From Pontibacter korlensis (GTDB lineage Bacteria; Bacteroidota; Bacteroidia; Cytophagales; Hymenobacteraceae): a stretch of DNA of 64,000 nt. Every line of letters begins with the position of its first letter. Position 1 is the first letter of the stretch. The stretch is taken from positions 2,268,501-2,332,500 of the forward strand of contig NZ_CP009621.1 of NCBI RefSeq assembly GCF_000973725.1. Direction: 5' to 3'. This document shows, one piece after another, positions 17,423 through 26,711 of the stretch. The position numbers and the translations under genes are program-made. The notes below the pieces were generated by a model, which worked only from the letters and a program-made list of their open reading frames with translations, was not told the origin of the DNA and searched no databases.

Positions 17423-18148
17423 AACATCTACATCATCACTGGAGCCAGCAAAGGCATAGGCAAGGCACTGGCCGAAGAACTTCTGAAAGACGAGAATAAC
17501 TTAGTAGTAGGCGTATCTCGCAGCAGCACGATCAAACATCTTAACTACCGCCACCAGCCACTCGATTTCTCAGATGTACCTGCCGTAGAGCACAACCTGC
17601 ACAAGATTTTTCTGCCTTATAAGGATGCACAAAAGCTGGTACTAATCAACAACGCTGGTGTGCTGGGAGATATAGGCTACGTGGGAGAGGGAATGCCCAA
17701 TGAGCGGTTTGAATTTGTGTTTGATGTGAATGTTATTGTTCCGGCCATGTTGATGAATACTTTTCTGGAAGTATACAGTCAGCACCCGGCGCAGAAAGTG
17801 GTGGTAAACATTAGCTCCGGTGCAGGCAAGTATCCAGTGGATGGTTGGGCAAGCTACTGTGCTTCTAAAGCCGCCATCGATATGCTTTCGCAGACGGTGC
17901 AGCTGGAGCAGGACAAACGTGGTACAGGCGTAAAAGTATATGCTTTATCACCTGGTGTGGTAGATACGTACATGCAGGGGCAAATCAGGGAAAGTGATGC
18001 TAGTCGCTTCAGTGCTGTAGAAAAATTCAAACAGTATAAGGAGAACAACGAACTTGCCTCACCCGAAGAGGTAGGTCAGAAGATCGCCAACTTTCTCAAC
18101 AACACCGACGCGTATAATAATGTGGTAGTATCGGTTCGTGATATGTAA
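17420..18148 (+). CDS. Short-chain dehydrogenase/reductase (sepiapterin/benzil reductase-like)
   Basis: The protein is 242 aa. It is an NAD(P)-dependent Rossmann-fold oxidoreductase. The cofactor loop TGASKGIG is at residues 8-15, LINNAG follows, and the catalytic Ser (NISSGAG) precedes YCASK (Tyr and Lys of the active site). The PGVVDTYMQ segment and overall length match the branch annotated as sepiapterin reductase or benzil reductase; the real substrate is unknown. The start is a TTG at 17420: the strand leading into the cofactor loop begins immediately and no upstream ATG exists. This TTG lies inside the last unit of the TAAC repeat tract. Confidence 0.88.
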   Translation: MNIYIITGASKGIGKALAEELLKDENNLVVGVSRSSTIKHLNYRHQPLDFSDVPAVEHNLHKIFLPYKDAQKLVLINNAGVLGDIGYVGEGMPNERFEFVFDVNVIVPAMLMNTFLEVYSQHPAQKVVVNISSGAGKYPVDGWASYCASKAAIDMLSQTVQLEQDKRGTGVKVYALSPGVVDTYMQGQIRESDASRFSAVEKFKQYKENNELASPEEVGQKIANFLNNTDAYNNVVVSVRDM

Positions 18149-18170
18149 TAACCACCAAGATACCTTCTTA

Positions 18171-18197
18171 GGCCCTACCAGTTGGCAGGGCCTTTTT
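18171..18197 (+). terminator. Terminator after the short-chain dehydrogenase
   Basis: GGCCCTACCA and TGGCAGGGCC pair with one mismatch, and a T5 run follows. Confidence 0.7.
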
Positions 18198-18482
18198 GTT
18201 TTCAAGCCTGCCTGCAGGTAACAAGTTGGTGCTGAAGTATAAAAAGCATCTATTAATTAATGATTCGCTAAATTATTATATATAAATATCTTAAATTGTT
18301 AGACGCAGGCAGGCTTTTTATACTATGCTTGTTGCTGCATAAAAGTATAACTGTTGGAGATACAATGCTTCCAAAACTGTACAAGGGGCAAGCATCAAAG
18401 CATAAGTTAGAAGGAGATAATAAGGCTGAAAGGGAACGCACACAATGCCGATAGTGCTGAGCTTTGGGAAAAAGCAATGAGC

Positions 18483-18523
18483 TGTTACTGTAACAATACC
18501 ACCTATTTTATATCTAACCTTTG
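18483..18523 (+). promoter_or_regulatory. Palindromic operator and promoter-like box before DUF4212/symporter
   Basis: A perfect 13-nt dyad, TGTTAC-T-GTAACA, lies at 18483-18495. TAACCTTTG at 18515-18523 is one base longer than the TAnnTTTG -7 consensus and ends 6 nt before the ATG. The dyad would overlap the -33 region, the usual place for a repressor or activator site. Confidence 0.45.
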
Positions 18524-18529
18524 TGAATA

Positions 18530-18793
18530 ATGGAAAATAACAGACAAAAGATGCATGAGTATTGGAGGCGTAACCTGCGCATCCTGCTTACGCTGCTCGG
18601 GCTCTGGTTTGCAGTATCGTACCTGTTTGGCATTCTGCTCGTGGATGAGCTCAACCAGTTTATGCTGGGTGGCTTTAAACTAGGGTTCTGGTTTGCCCAA
18701 CAAGGCTCTATTTACTTCTTCGTGCTGATCATCTTCATTTATGTATGGCTGATGAACAAACTCGACAGAGAGTTTGATGTGGATGAAGAATAA
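18530..18793 (+). CDS. DUF4212 family protein, putative symporter small subunit
   Basis: The protein is 87 aa. It has two TM segments (LLTLLGLWFAVSYLFGILLV and IYFFVLIIFIYVWLMN) and an N-terminal YWRRNLRI motif typical of DUF4212. This family is nearly always encoded directly upstream of a sodium:solute symporter and is thought to be its small subunit. Here the symporter follows 28 nt downstream. Confidence 0.93.
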   Translation: MENNRQKMHEYWRRNLRILLTLLGLWFAVSYLFGILLVDELNQFMLGGFKLGFWFAQQGSIYFFVLIIFIYVWLMNKLDREFDVDEE

Positions 18794-18821
18794 GAACATC
18801 ACACCTTAAACACTGACATTC

Positions 18822-20513
18822 ATGAGCATTTTAGCTTGGACATACCTGATTGTGGGCATTACGTTTGCCCTCTACATCGGCATCGCCATTTGGTCGCGGG
18901 CCGGATCTACAAAAGAATTTTATGTGGCTGGCGGCGGTGTAAGTCCGCTTGCAAACGGCATGGCCACTGCCGCCGACTGGATGAGCGCAGCCTCCTTCAT
19001 CTCCATGGCTGGCCTTATCTCCTTTATGGGCTACGACGGCTCTGTATACTTGATGGGCTGGACGGGAGGCTATGTGCTGCTGGCCCTGTTGCTGGCACCC
19101 TACCTGCGCAAGTTCGGTAAGTTTACTGTTCCGGATTTTGTGGGCGACCGCTATTACTCCAGAACAGCCCGCCTGGTGGCTGTTATTTGCGCCATCTTTG
19201 TCTCGTTTACTTATGTGGCCGGGCAGATGCGGGGCGTGGGTATCGTCTTCTCTCGTTTTCTGGAAGTGCAGATCGAGACAGGTGTTATCATCGGTATGAT
19301 AATCGTACTGTTCTACGCTGTGCTGGGTGGCATGAAAGGAATTACCTATACACAGGTTGCACAGTATTGCGTGCTGATTTTTGCCTACATGGTACCGGCT
19401 ATCTTTATCTCTTTGATGCTTACCGGTAATCCTATTCCGCAGCTTGGCTTGGGTGGCAATGTAGAAGACGGAACCCCACTGCTGCAAAAGCTCGATGGCA
19501 TGCTTACAGAGCTGGGATTTGCGCCCTACACCGACGGCACAAAATCAACCATTGACGTATTCTTTATCACGGCAGCCCTGATGGTGGGAACAGCAGGTTT
19601 GCCACACGTAATCGTGCGTTTCTTTACGGTGCCTAAAGTAAAGGATGCCCGTAAATCGGCAGGATATGCGTTGGTGTTCATTGCCATACTTTATACTACA
19701 GCTCCGGCCATCGGGGCCTTTGGGCGCTACAACATGCTCAACAACATCAGCAACCGGTCTACTGCAGAAATGCCACAGTGGGTGCAGAACTGGCAGAAGA
19801 CAAACCTGATCAGCATCGACGATAAAAACGGCGACGGGCGCATACAATATGTAAAGAACCCGGATGCGAACGAGCTGACAATAGATAAAGACATTATGGT
19901 GCTGGCAAATCCGGAAATTGCTAACCTGCCAAACTGGGTTATTGCTTTGGTAGCAGCTGGTGGTTTGGCGGCAGCCTTGTCAACAGCTGCTGGTCTGCTG
20001 TTGGTAATATCTACTTCCATTTCGCACGACCTGCTTAAGAGATCTTTCATGCCTGATATCTCTGAAAAGCACGAGCTAATAGCGGCTCGTGTAGCAGCCA
20101 CAGCGGCTGTGGTGGTGGCTGGGTACTTTGGCATCAATCCTCCGGGCTTTGTGGCCGAGGTAGTGGCTTTTGCCTTTGGTCTGGCAGCTGCTTCTTTCTT
20201 CCCGGTTATCATCATGGGTATCTTCTCTAAACGCATGAACAAGCAGGGGGCCATTTGGGGAATGGTGATAGGTCTGGTCTTTACGCTAGCCTACATTTTA
20301 TACTTCAAGTTTATCAACCCAGAAGCTAACCTGCCTGAGAACTGGTGGTTTGGTATCTCTCCGGAAGGTATTGGTACATTGGGCATGATACTCAACTTTA
20401 TAGTGTCTTTTGCCATATCAAGGTTTACCCCGCCGCCGCCACCTTACATTCAGGACCTGGTAGAGGATATCCGAATCCCGAGGGGAGCGGGTGCTGCAAC
20501 GGTAAACCACTAG
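18822..20513 (+). CDS. Sodium:solute symporter, acetate/organic-acid permease type
   Basis: The protein is 563 aa in the inner membrane, with about 13-14 TM segments of the LeuT-like SSS fold. Typical features are [27 protein letters not shown] (first TM2-3 region, quoted for its [14 protein letters not shown] core), [13 protein letters not shown] and HVIVRFFTV. It belongs to the branch paired with DUF4212 that carries acetate or other short carboxylates; the exact substrate is inferred. The nearby acyl-CoA synthetase ORF (20893) supports acetate or propionate uptake. Confidence 0.92.
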   Translation: MSILAWTYLIVGITFALYIGIAIWSRAGSTKEFYVAGGGVSPLANGMATAADWMSAASFISMAGLISFMGYDGSVYLMGWTGGYVLLALLLAPYLRKFGKFTVPDFVGDRYYSRTARLVAVICAIFVSFTYVAGQMRGVGIVFSRFLEVQIETGVIIGMIIVLFYAVLGGMKGITYTQVAQYCVLIFAYMVPAIFISLMLTGNPIPQLGLGGNVEDGTPLLQKLDGMLTELGFAPYTDGTKSTIDVFFITAALMVGTAGLPHVIVRFFTVPKVKDARKSAGYALVFIAILYTTAPAIGAFGRYNMLNNISNRSTAEMPQWVQNWQKTNLISIDDKNGDGRIQYVKNPDANELTIDKDIMVLANPEIANLPNWVIALVAAGGLAAALSTAAGLLLVISTSISHDLLKRSFMPDISEKHELIAARVAATAAVVVAGYFGINPPGFVAEVVAFAFGLAAASFFPVIIMGIFSKRMNKQGAIWGMVIGLVFTLAYILYFKFINPEANLPENWWFGISPEGIGTLGMILNFIVSFAISRFTPPPPPYIQDLVEDIRIPRGAGAATVNH

Positions 20514-20892
20514 AGATAACGTAATAATCTGCTGAAAACATGAATGGTTGGCTTCATAAGGTCAACCATTCATGTTTTACCTGCTTTAGGGCGTCATGTC
20601 ATAAGTTCTCAACCCTCATATTCTCAATGCTCTAGGTAAGACAAAGAACGAAATATGCTGATGCCATCATTGTTTCTGATGTGTCATAATAGCTTTCAAA
20701 TGTCCTTCATTCGTAATGGTACAGAGGCCATCAAAAGTGAAGTTGCTGGTGTTGGATATGATGGTGCTAAATAAGGGCGTTTAGAAAGTGCGCCCTACAC
20801 GGGGAAAGAAAACTTGAGGAGGTAGAACGGCTGGAGGTAGAGTAGCTATCAAAAACATTTCTGCACACGCATAAACCTAAAACACCGAAACT
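20514..20892. other. Intergenic region between symporter and synthetase ORF
   Basis: After the 16-bp hairpin at 20535-20578 the region has short inverted repeats (CATCA/TGATG near 20667, AGGGCG/CGCCCT near 20775) and a purine-rich GGAGG-containing stretch 50-70 nt before the synthetase start. I see no gene and no clear TAnnTTTG box. Confidence 0.5.
20535..20578 (+). terminator. Terminator hairpin after the symporter
   Basis: A perfect 16-bp stem: AAAACATGAATGGTTG (20535-20550) and its complement (20563-20578), with a 12-nt loop. The T4 end follows directly. Confidence 0.75.
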
Positions 20893-23800
20893 ATGGAGAC
20901 TTTAACTCGAGCACCCAAAAGTTATGCTGAGGCATACGCACAAAGTATCTCTAACCCCGAAGCATTCTGGAGAGAGCAGACAGAACAGGTGGCATGGTAC
21001 GAAAAACCGCAGCAGGTGCTCACCACCGATGAGAACGGCTTTTATCGCTGGTTTGAAGGTGGCAAGCTCAATACTGCCTACCTGGCGCTCGACTACCATG
21101 TAGAGAATGGCCGTGCCGATCAAACAGCCCTTATTTATGATTCCCCTGTTACTGGTGTGGTGAAGAAGTATACTTACACGGAGCTTCGCGATTTTGTAGC
21201 TCAGTTTGCCGGTGCGCTGCAAAAGCTTGGTGTGGGTAAGGGCGATACGGTGGTTATCTACATGCCCGTGATACCGGAAGCAGTGGTAGCCATGCTGGCT
21301 TGCGCGCGCCTGGGAGCTATACATTCTGTTGTGTTTGGAGGCTTTGCCCCGCACGAGCTGAGCGTGCGCATTGATGATGCTAAGCCCAAAGTAGTCGTTT
21401 CTGCTTCCTGCGGTATCGAGTTCGCCAACGTAATCCCTTACAAGCCTTTACTAGATAAAGCACTTGAAAGCAGCACACATCAGCCAGATTATACCATTAT
21501 TTTTCAGCGGCCGCAGTTACAAGCCGATATGCAACTTGGGCGCGACCTGGATTATATGGAGGTACTGCAGCAGGCAGAACCTGCTAATTGTGTACCTGTA
21601 GAGGCTACAGACCCACTGTACATTCTTTATACCTCTGGCACCACGGGCAAACCAAAAGGCATTGTACGCGATAATGGTGGCCATGCCGTAGCGCTAAAGT
21701 ATAGTATGAAGGCTGTGTATGGTGTTGATCCCGGGGATGTGTTTTGGGCAGCCTCGGATGTAGGCTGGGCCGTGGGGCATTCGTACCTGGTGTATGGACC
21801 GTTTATCCATGGCTGTACCTCCATACTCTTTGAAGGTAAGCCTGTGCGTACTCCCAATGCAGGTACCTTCTGGCGCGTAATTCAGCAGCACGAGGTGAAG
21901 GTGCTTTTCACGGCTCCAACGGCTTTCAGGGCCATCAAAAAGGAAGACCCGGACGGACTTTTCAAGAAAAAGTATGACACGCCATCTTTAAAATACTTAT
22001 TTTTAGCTGGAGAGCGGTGCGATCCGGACACTTACTACTGGGCTAAGAATCTACTGCAGGTGCCGGTGGTAGACCATTGGTGGCAAACCGAATCGGGCTG
22101 GCCTATGGTAGCAAGCATGGTGGGGCTGGAGGAAGTATCTGCCAAGGCAGGCTCTGCCGGTAAGCCTGTTTGCGGCTACGCTGTACAAATCCTGAATGAG
22201 GAAGGACAGCAGCTCATCCCGAACCAGGAAGGTATAGTAGCCGTGAAGCTGCCGCTGCCACCAGGTTGCCTGCCCACCTTGTGGAACGATGATGAGCGCT
22301 TCCGAAAATCATACCTGGAGCGGTTCCCGGGCTATTATATGACCGGCGACGGCGGCTATATAGACGAAGATGGCTACGTGTACATTATGGGCCGCATCGA
22401 TGATGTAATCAACGTCTCGGGCCACAGGTTGTCTACCGGGGAGATGGAGGAGATGGTATCGTCGCATCCGGCGGTGGCTGAGTGTGCCGTAGTAGGTATA
22501 GCTGACGAATTGCGAGGACAGCGGCCAATTGGTTTAGTAGTGCTGAAAGACGGCCAGACAATAGGAGAGCAGCAACTGGAGAAAGAACTGGTAAGCCTGC
22601 TGCGTGAGAAAATCGGGGCGGTGGCATACTTTAAAACAGTGCTGCAGGTACCGCGCCTGCCTAAAACCCGATCTGGCAAGATACTGCGCCGCACGCTGCG
22701 CCATATTGCCGACGGCACACCTTATGCCGTGCCATCTACCATTGATGATCCGGCTATACTTACTGAGATACGCGACCTCCTTAAGAAGAGGCGCGTTGGA
22801 TATGCATTTAAGAACCTTAAAAATCAAACTAACCAAGAATTAACTCTTGCCATGACGAACTATCAAGTAAAAACCTACAAGGAGTACCAGGACGCTTACA
22901 AGCGTAGCGTGGAGAATCCGGAAGGATTTTGGGCCGATATAGCCGACACCTTTACCTGGCGCAAGAAGTGGGATAAAGTACTGGAGTGGAATTTTGATGA
23001 GCCGAATGTGAAGTGGTTTCAGGGTGGAAAGCTCAACATAACTGAGAACTGCCTTGACCGCCACCTGAAAACCAGAGGTAATAAATTAGCCCTAATTTGG
23101 GAGCCTAACGACCCGAAAGAACGTTTTGTACGCTACACTTACCGTGAGTTGCACGAGAAGGTGTGCCAGTTTGCCAATGTGCTCAAGAAAAACGGAGCTA
23201 AAAAAGGAGACCGCATCTGTATCTATATGCCAATGATTCCTGAGCTGGCTATTGCAGTGTTGGCCTGTGCCCGCATTGGGGCCATCCACTCGGTAGTATT
23301 TGCCGGTTTCTCCGCTTCGGCCATGGCAGACAGAATAAACGATGCACAGTGCAGTATGGTACTCACCTCTGATGGATTGAACCGTGGTGCCAAGCAGATA
23401 CCTGTGAAGCGCGTGGTGGACGAGGCGCTGGAAAGCTGCACAACGGTAGAAAAAGTAATAGTGGTAGAACGCTTGGGTTGGGCCGTGAATATGGTAGAAG
23501 GCCGCGATGTGTGGTACCACGACGAGGTGAAAACTGTTAGCAAAGAGTGTCCTGCCGAAGTGATGGATGCTGAAGACATGCTGTTTATACTTTATACTTC
23601 AGGCTCTACAGGCAAGCCGAAGGGTGTAGTGCATACCTGTGGCGGCTATATGGTGTATGCGCAGTACAGCTTCTGTAATGTGTTTCAGTACGAGGAGAGC
23701 GACATATACTGGTGTACAGCAGACGTAGGCTGGATCACGGGCCACACCTATCTGCTATATGGCCCGCTGCTGGCTGGTGCCACTACCCTAATGTTTGAGG

Positions 23801-24750
23801 GTGTTCCAACATACCCTGATAATGGCCGTTTCTGGCAGGTAGTAGATAAGTTTGGGGTAACTATTTTCTATACTGCTCCAACTGCCATCCGCGCCCTAAT
23901 GGGTGGCGACATAGAGGATGTGCTTTCTTATAGCCTTGACTCGTTGCGGGTGCTGGGCTCAGTGGGCGAGCCTATCAATGAGGAGGCATGGCAATGGTAT
24001 TACCGCCATGTTGGTAAGGGGAGAAGTCCATTGGTAGACACCTGGTGGCAAACCGAAACGGGTGGTATCATGATTTCCACGTTGGCAGGAGTAACACCTA
24101 TGAAGCCAAGCCATGCAGGACTTCCTTTGCCAGGTATACAGCCTATACTTGTCGACAGCGATGGCAATGAGATAAAAGAAAACGGAGTGGAAGGTTATCT
24201 TTGTGTGAAATTTCCGTGGCCAAGCATTATCCGCACCACCTACGGCGACCACGAGCGCGCGCGCCTCAGCTACTTCTCTACTTACAAGGGCTTATACTTT
24301 ACTGGTGATGGCGCCAAGCGCGACGAGAATGGCCTGTACCGTATCATTGGCCGGGTAGACGACGTTATCAACGTATCAGGCCACCGCTTCGGTACTGCCG
24401 AGATTGAAGAAGCCATCAACCACAACGAGCATGTGGTAGAATCAGCAGTAGTAGGCTATCCGCACGATGTGAAAGGCCAGGGCATCTATGCATTTGTGAT
24501 CCTGAAAGATAAACCAGAAAACGAAGACTGGCTGCGGGCAGAAATTGTGGAAACGGTGGTGGAAATGATCGGAAAGATTGCACGACCAGACAAAATTCAG
24601 ATCGTGAGCGGTCTGCCTAAAACGCGCTCTGGTAAAATCATGCGACGCATCCTGCGCAAAGTAGCCGAGGGTGACACTTCGAACCTGGGCGATACTTCTA
24701 CACTGCTGGACCCAGAAGTAGTGGAAGAGATAAAGGAAGGCGCATTGTAA
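20893..24750 (+). CDS. Tandem AMP-forming acyl-CoA synthetase: propionyl-CoA-synthetase-like domain fused to acetyl-CoA synthetase
   Basis: One 1285-aa frame holds two complete enzymes of the acetate-CoA ligase family, which make acyl-AMP and then acyl-CoA. Residues 1-653 resemble propionyl-CoA synthetase (PrpE/ACSS3 type: RDNGGHAVAL, DVFWAASDVGWAVGHSYLVYG, VVDHWWQTESGWP). Residues 654-1285 resemble AcsA (YWCTADVGWITGHTYLLYG, VDTWWQTETGGIMIS). Each half keeps its phosphate loop (YTSGTTGKPKG, YTSGSTGKPKG) and the acylatable lysine in PKTRSGK (Lys596 and Lys1248). The second half starts at an ATG (22852) that would be a normal acs start, and the about 20 codons before it read like translated intergenic sequence. 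Either a real fusion or two genes joined by loss of a stop or a frameshift. It is likely functionally linked to the upstream symporter. Confidence 0.9.
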   Translation: METLTRAPKSYAEAYAQSISNPEAFWREQTEQVAWYEKPQQVLTTDENGFYRWFEGGKLNTAYLALDYHVENGRADQTALIYDSPVTGVVKKYTYTELRDFVAQFAGALQKLGVGKGDTVVIYMPVIPEAVVAMLACARLGAIHSVVFGGFAPHELSVRIDDAKPKVVVSASCGIEFANVIPYKPLLDKALESSTHQPDYTIIFQRPQLQADMQLGRDLDYMEVLQQAEPANCVPVEATDPLYILYTSGTTGKPKGIVRDNGGHAVALKYSMKAVYGVDPGDVFWAASDVGWAVGHSYLVYGPFIHGCTSILFEGKPVRTPNAGTFWRVIQQHEVKVLFTAPTAFRAIKKEDPDGLFKKKYDTPSLKYLFLAGERCDPDTYYWAKNLLQVPVVDHWWQTESGWPMVASMVGLEEVSAKAGSAGKPVCGYAVQILNEEGQQLIPNQEGIVAVKLPLPPGCLPTLWNDDERFRKSYLERFPGYYMTGDGGYIDEDGYVYIMGRIDDVINVSGHRLSTGEMEEMVSSHPAVAECAVVGIADELRGQRPIGLVVLKDGQTIGEQQLEKELVSLLREKIGAVAYFKTVLQVPRLPKTRSGKILRRTLRHIADGTPYAVPSTIDDPAILTEIRDLLKKRRVGYAFKNLKNQTNQELTLAMTNYQVKTYKEYQDAYKRSVENPEGFWADIADTFTWRKKWDKVLEWNFDEPNVKWFQGGKLNITENCLDRHLKTRGNKLALIWEPNDPKERFVRYTYRELHEKVCQFANVLKKNGAKKGDRICIYMPMIPELAIAVLACARIGAIHSVVFAGFSASAMADRINDAQCSMVLTSDGLNRGAKQIPVKRVVDEALESCTTVEKVIVVERLGWAVNMVEGRDVWYHDEVKTVSKECPAEVMDAEDMLFILYTSGSTGKPKGVVHTCGGYMVYAQYSFCNVFQYEESDIYWCTADVGWITGHTYLLYGPLLAGATTLMFEGVPTYPDNGRFWQVVDKFGVTIFYTAPTAIRALMGGDIEDVLSYSLDSLRVLGSVGEPINEEAWQWYYRHVGKGRSPLVDTWWQTETGGIMISTLAGVTPMKPSHAGLPLPGIQPILVDSDGNEIKENGVEGYLCVKFPWPSIIRTTYGDHERARLSYFSTYKGLYFTGDGAKRDENGLYRIIGRVDDVINVSGHRFGTAEIEEAINHNEHVVESAVVGYPHDVKGQGIYAFVILKDKPENEDWLRAEIVETVVEMIGKIARPDKIQIVSGLPKTRSGKIMRRILRKVAEGDTSNLGDTSTLLDPEVVEEIKEGAL

Positions 24751-24774
24751 AAAGAGAGTATTAGTTTAGTTGTT

Positions 24775-24809
24775 AAAAGCCCCGCAGCATTAGCAGTGGG
24801 GCTTTTTTT
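24775..24809 (+). terminator. Terminator after the synthetase ORF
   Basis: AAAAGCCCC (24775-24783) pairs with GGGGCTTTT (24798-24806), and the T-run continues to 24809. Confidence 0.85.
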
Positions 24810-25011
24810 GCTACTGGTGCTAATTAAGGTATTCATAACTCTGCGGGTAAGAAAGGTGGGAGAGTTGGTGAATATTTTGTGTTCGCCTGTGCAGTTACGG
24901 TTATCTGTAGTTTTCAGCAAAAAATCGTAAGTTTATTACTGTTAGCAATTAGCATTGGGTGGATAACCGGAACAACTCCTTATACACAGTAGTTGTAGCG
25001 CATTTAAGTAA

Positions 25012-25350
25012 ATGAAACAAATAAGAATACTTGCATTAACATTTTTAACCTTAAGCTATATTAGCTTATTTCTAATGCTGGTATTTGATAATGAGTTACA
25101 AGACATTAGCTTTCCACCCATATTTATCCTGTGGGGATTTGGAGTCATTAATTTAATAACGAACGCCATTTATGTAGACAAAGCAAAATTTAGAATTTGG
25201 GTTTTGCTCTTATTAGTTACTAGCGGATCAACTTGGGTATTTCCACCCTTGTTGTTTACATATTTCGGAATCCCATTCTTATTTGTTTACTTAATCGTTA
25301 GCATTTATGTGCACTTTAAAAAAGTGTTCAAACAACAGTTTAAGAGTTAG
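25012..25350 (+). CDS. Small AT-rich multi-pass membrane protein, unknown function
   Basis: The protein is 112 aa, ATG at 25012. There are about four hydrophobic segments (ILALTFLTLSYISLFLMLVF; FPPIFILWGFGVINLI; FRIWVLLLLVTSG; FLFVYLIVSIYVHF). It ends in a Lys/Gln-rich tail. No family is recognised. Its codons are strongly A/T-biased compared with the neighbours (by eye about one third G+C against about one half), which suggests recent transfer. It stands alone between two AT-rich intergenic stretches with no partner gene. Confidence 0.6.
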   Translation: MKQIRILALTFLTLSYISLFLMLVFDNELQDISFPPIFILWGFGVINLITNAIYVDKAKFRIWVLLLLVTSGSTWVFPPLLFTYFGIPFLFVYLIVSIYVHFKKVFKQQFKS

Positions 25351-25475
25351 TATATAAAATAAACGTGCTACAACCACACCTTTACCATAGCTACGCCATG
25401 GAAAAGCCCAGCACGGTTAGCAGTAAAGTTGATTATCATATAAATGAGTAAGCACCTATAGAAAATATTAGCCTC

Positions 25476-25489
25476 TCCTGCTAGCAGGA
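25476..25489. repeat. 14-nt perfect palindrome in intergenic region
   Basis: TCCTGCTAGCAGGA is self-complementary. It lies about 120 nt before the DMT transporter gene. Its role is unknown; it is too short and has no T-run for a terminator. Confidence 0.4.
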
Positions 25490-25584
25490 AAGGAAGTGCC
25501 CGTGCGGTATACTTTGCCCATCAGGTTTAGTGAGGAAAAGAGAAATAAGAAGTAGTATAAGATTAGTTGTGTATCTTAAGTTAA

Positions 25585-25598
25585 GTGTGCTGGCACAC
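25585..25598. promoter_or_regulatory. Operator-like inverted repeat before the DMT transporter
   Basis: GTGTGC-TG-GCACAC ends 11 nt upstream of the GTG start at 25610. It could be a repressor site or a small hairpin that limits ribosome access. Confidence 0.3.
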
Positions 25599-25609
25599 AG
25601 TTCTGAATA

Positions 25610-26506
25610 GTGTTTATACCGTTGTTCGAAACCGCATTAGTAACCCTCGCCGTTCTCTTAAGAATACTGTCTAATCCCTTAGGTAATGTTTTTCAGAAGC
25701 AACTAACCTCTAAAGGAAACCACCCCTTACTCGTCAACTTTATAACATACCTGCTCTTGTCCTTCGCCTGCGTTTTTATTGCAGCAGATGTGCAGTGGCA
25801 TGCTCTTCCAAATGAATTCTGGTATTACTCTGTACTGGCAGGTGTTGCAGGAGCATTAGGGAACGGCTTTTTGGTGAAGGCCCTACAGAAAGGAGATCTC
25901 TCAGTTCTTGGACCAGTCAATTCTTATAAGTCGGTTGTAGGCATTGTAGTGGGCATCTTTCTGCTTGGTGAGGTGCCAAATGGCTATGGAGTATTGGGAG
26001 TTGCCTTGATAATTTATGGGAGCTACTTTGTATTAGGTACAACGAAAGAAGGGTTCTCTTTGGACCTGCTTAAAAGAGCTGAAATCCAGTATCGAATATG
26101 GGCTATGATTTTAACAGCGGTAGAAGCTGTTCTCATCAAAAAGATAATAGTAGCTTCTTCAACTGCTGTTGCATTTATGAGTTGGTGCTGGTTCGGTGCT
26201 CTTTTCTCCTTCGTTCTGTTGCTGGTTTACCGGCTAGACTTGAAGAAAGAAATCAGTATGCTCGGCTACGCAGATCTTAGCAAATATGCGTTTCTTATTG
26301 TTTGTGTTGGTATAATGCAGCTTACAACCAACTATGCCTTTGACCACATGGCCGTTGGTTACGCACTGTCACTTTTTCAACTTTCAGTCATCGTTAGTGT
26401 ACTGTTAGGCAGCAGGTTTTTTAAGGAGCAGGAAATCCGAAGAAAGCTGATTGGATCTGCCATCATGATTGCAGGATCAGTTATCATCATTCTTTTAAAG
26501 AACTAA
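25610..26506 (+). CDS. EamA/DMT-family transporter
   Basis: The protein is 298 aa in the inner membrane, with about ten TM helices in two EamA-type halves. The first half is visible as NVFQKQL, ALGNGFLVKALQKGDLSVLGPVNSYKSVVG and FLLGEVPNGYGVLGVALIIYG; the second half ends with GSRFFKEQEIRRKLIGSAIMIAGSVIIILL. DMT proteins export or import small metabolites; the substrate cannot be read from the sequence. The start is a GTG at 25610. The gene appears to stand alone. Confidence 0.85.
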   Translation: MFIPLFETALVTLAVLLRILSNPLGNVFQKQLTSKGNHPLLVNFITYLLLSFACVFIAADVQWHALPNEFWYYSVLAGVAGALGNGFLVKALQKGDLSVLGPVNSYKSVVGIVVGIFLLGEVPNGYGVLGVALIIYGSYFVLGTTKEGFSLDLLKRAEIQYRIWAMILTAVEAVLIKKIIVASSTAVAFMSWCWFGALFSFVLLLVYRLDLKKEISMLGYADLSKYAFLIVCVGIMQLTTNYAFDHMAVGYALSLFQLSVIVSVLLGSRFFKEQEIRRKLIGSAIMIAGSVIIILLKN

Positions 26507-26682
26507 TAGTAGATTAACATGCGCACCTCTAGCTTTTTCAGAGTTGTGGCTTCACTGCAATCTTGTGTGGTAGAGCTTTGAAAGGCCTGCTACTTAAAAA
26601 CTTAATGCGGTAATCTCAGTAGTGCAATTTAGCTTAGCCTCTCTAAAACTGTAGGTCTATACTTCTACAACCTGTAATCTTT

Positions 26683-26690
26683 TATCTTTG
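26683..26690 (+). promoter_or_regulatory. Promoter -7 element of the Nudix gene
   Basis: TATCTTTG is an exact match to the Bacteroidota -7 consensus TAnnTTTG, 21 nt before the ATG at 26712. A TTTG -33 element is not evident at the normal distance. Confidence 0.5.
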
Positions 26691-26711
26691 TACCCAAACA
26701 AAGTATAAGCT

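Larger units (their letters stand above)
18149..18529. other. Intergenic region upstream of the symporter operon
   Basis: The region holds a terminator for the dehydrogenase gene (18171-18197), a 12-bp inverted repeat AAGCCTGCCTGC (18204-18215) / GCAGGCAGGCTT (18305-18316), an AT-rich stretch around 18250-18300, and an operator-like dyad at 18483-18495 before the DUF4212 gene. A minus-strand frame at 18268-18477 has no protein-like character. I see no gene here. Confidence 0.6.

Noticed and set aside
18268-18477. 69-codon minus-strand frame in the gap before the symporter
   Set aside because: Covers an inverted repeat and AT-rich DNA; no protein-like features.
24751-25011. Possible regulatory region before the small AT-rich gene
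   Set aside because: Apart from the terminator at 24775-24809 I saw no clear promoter box or repeat that I could support.
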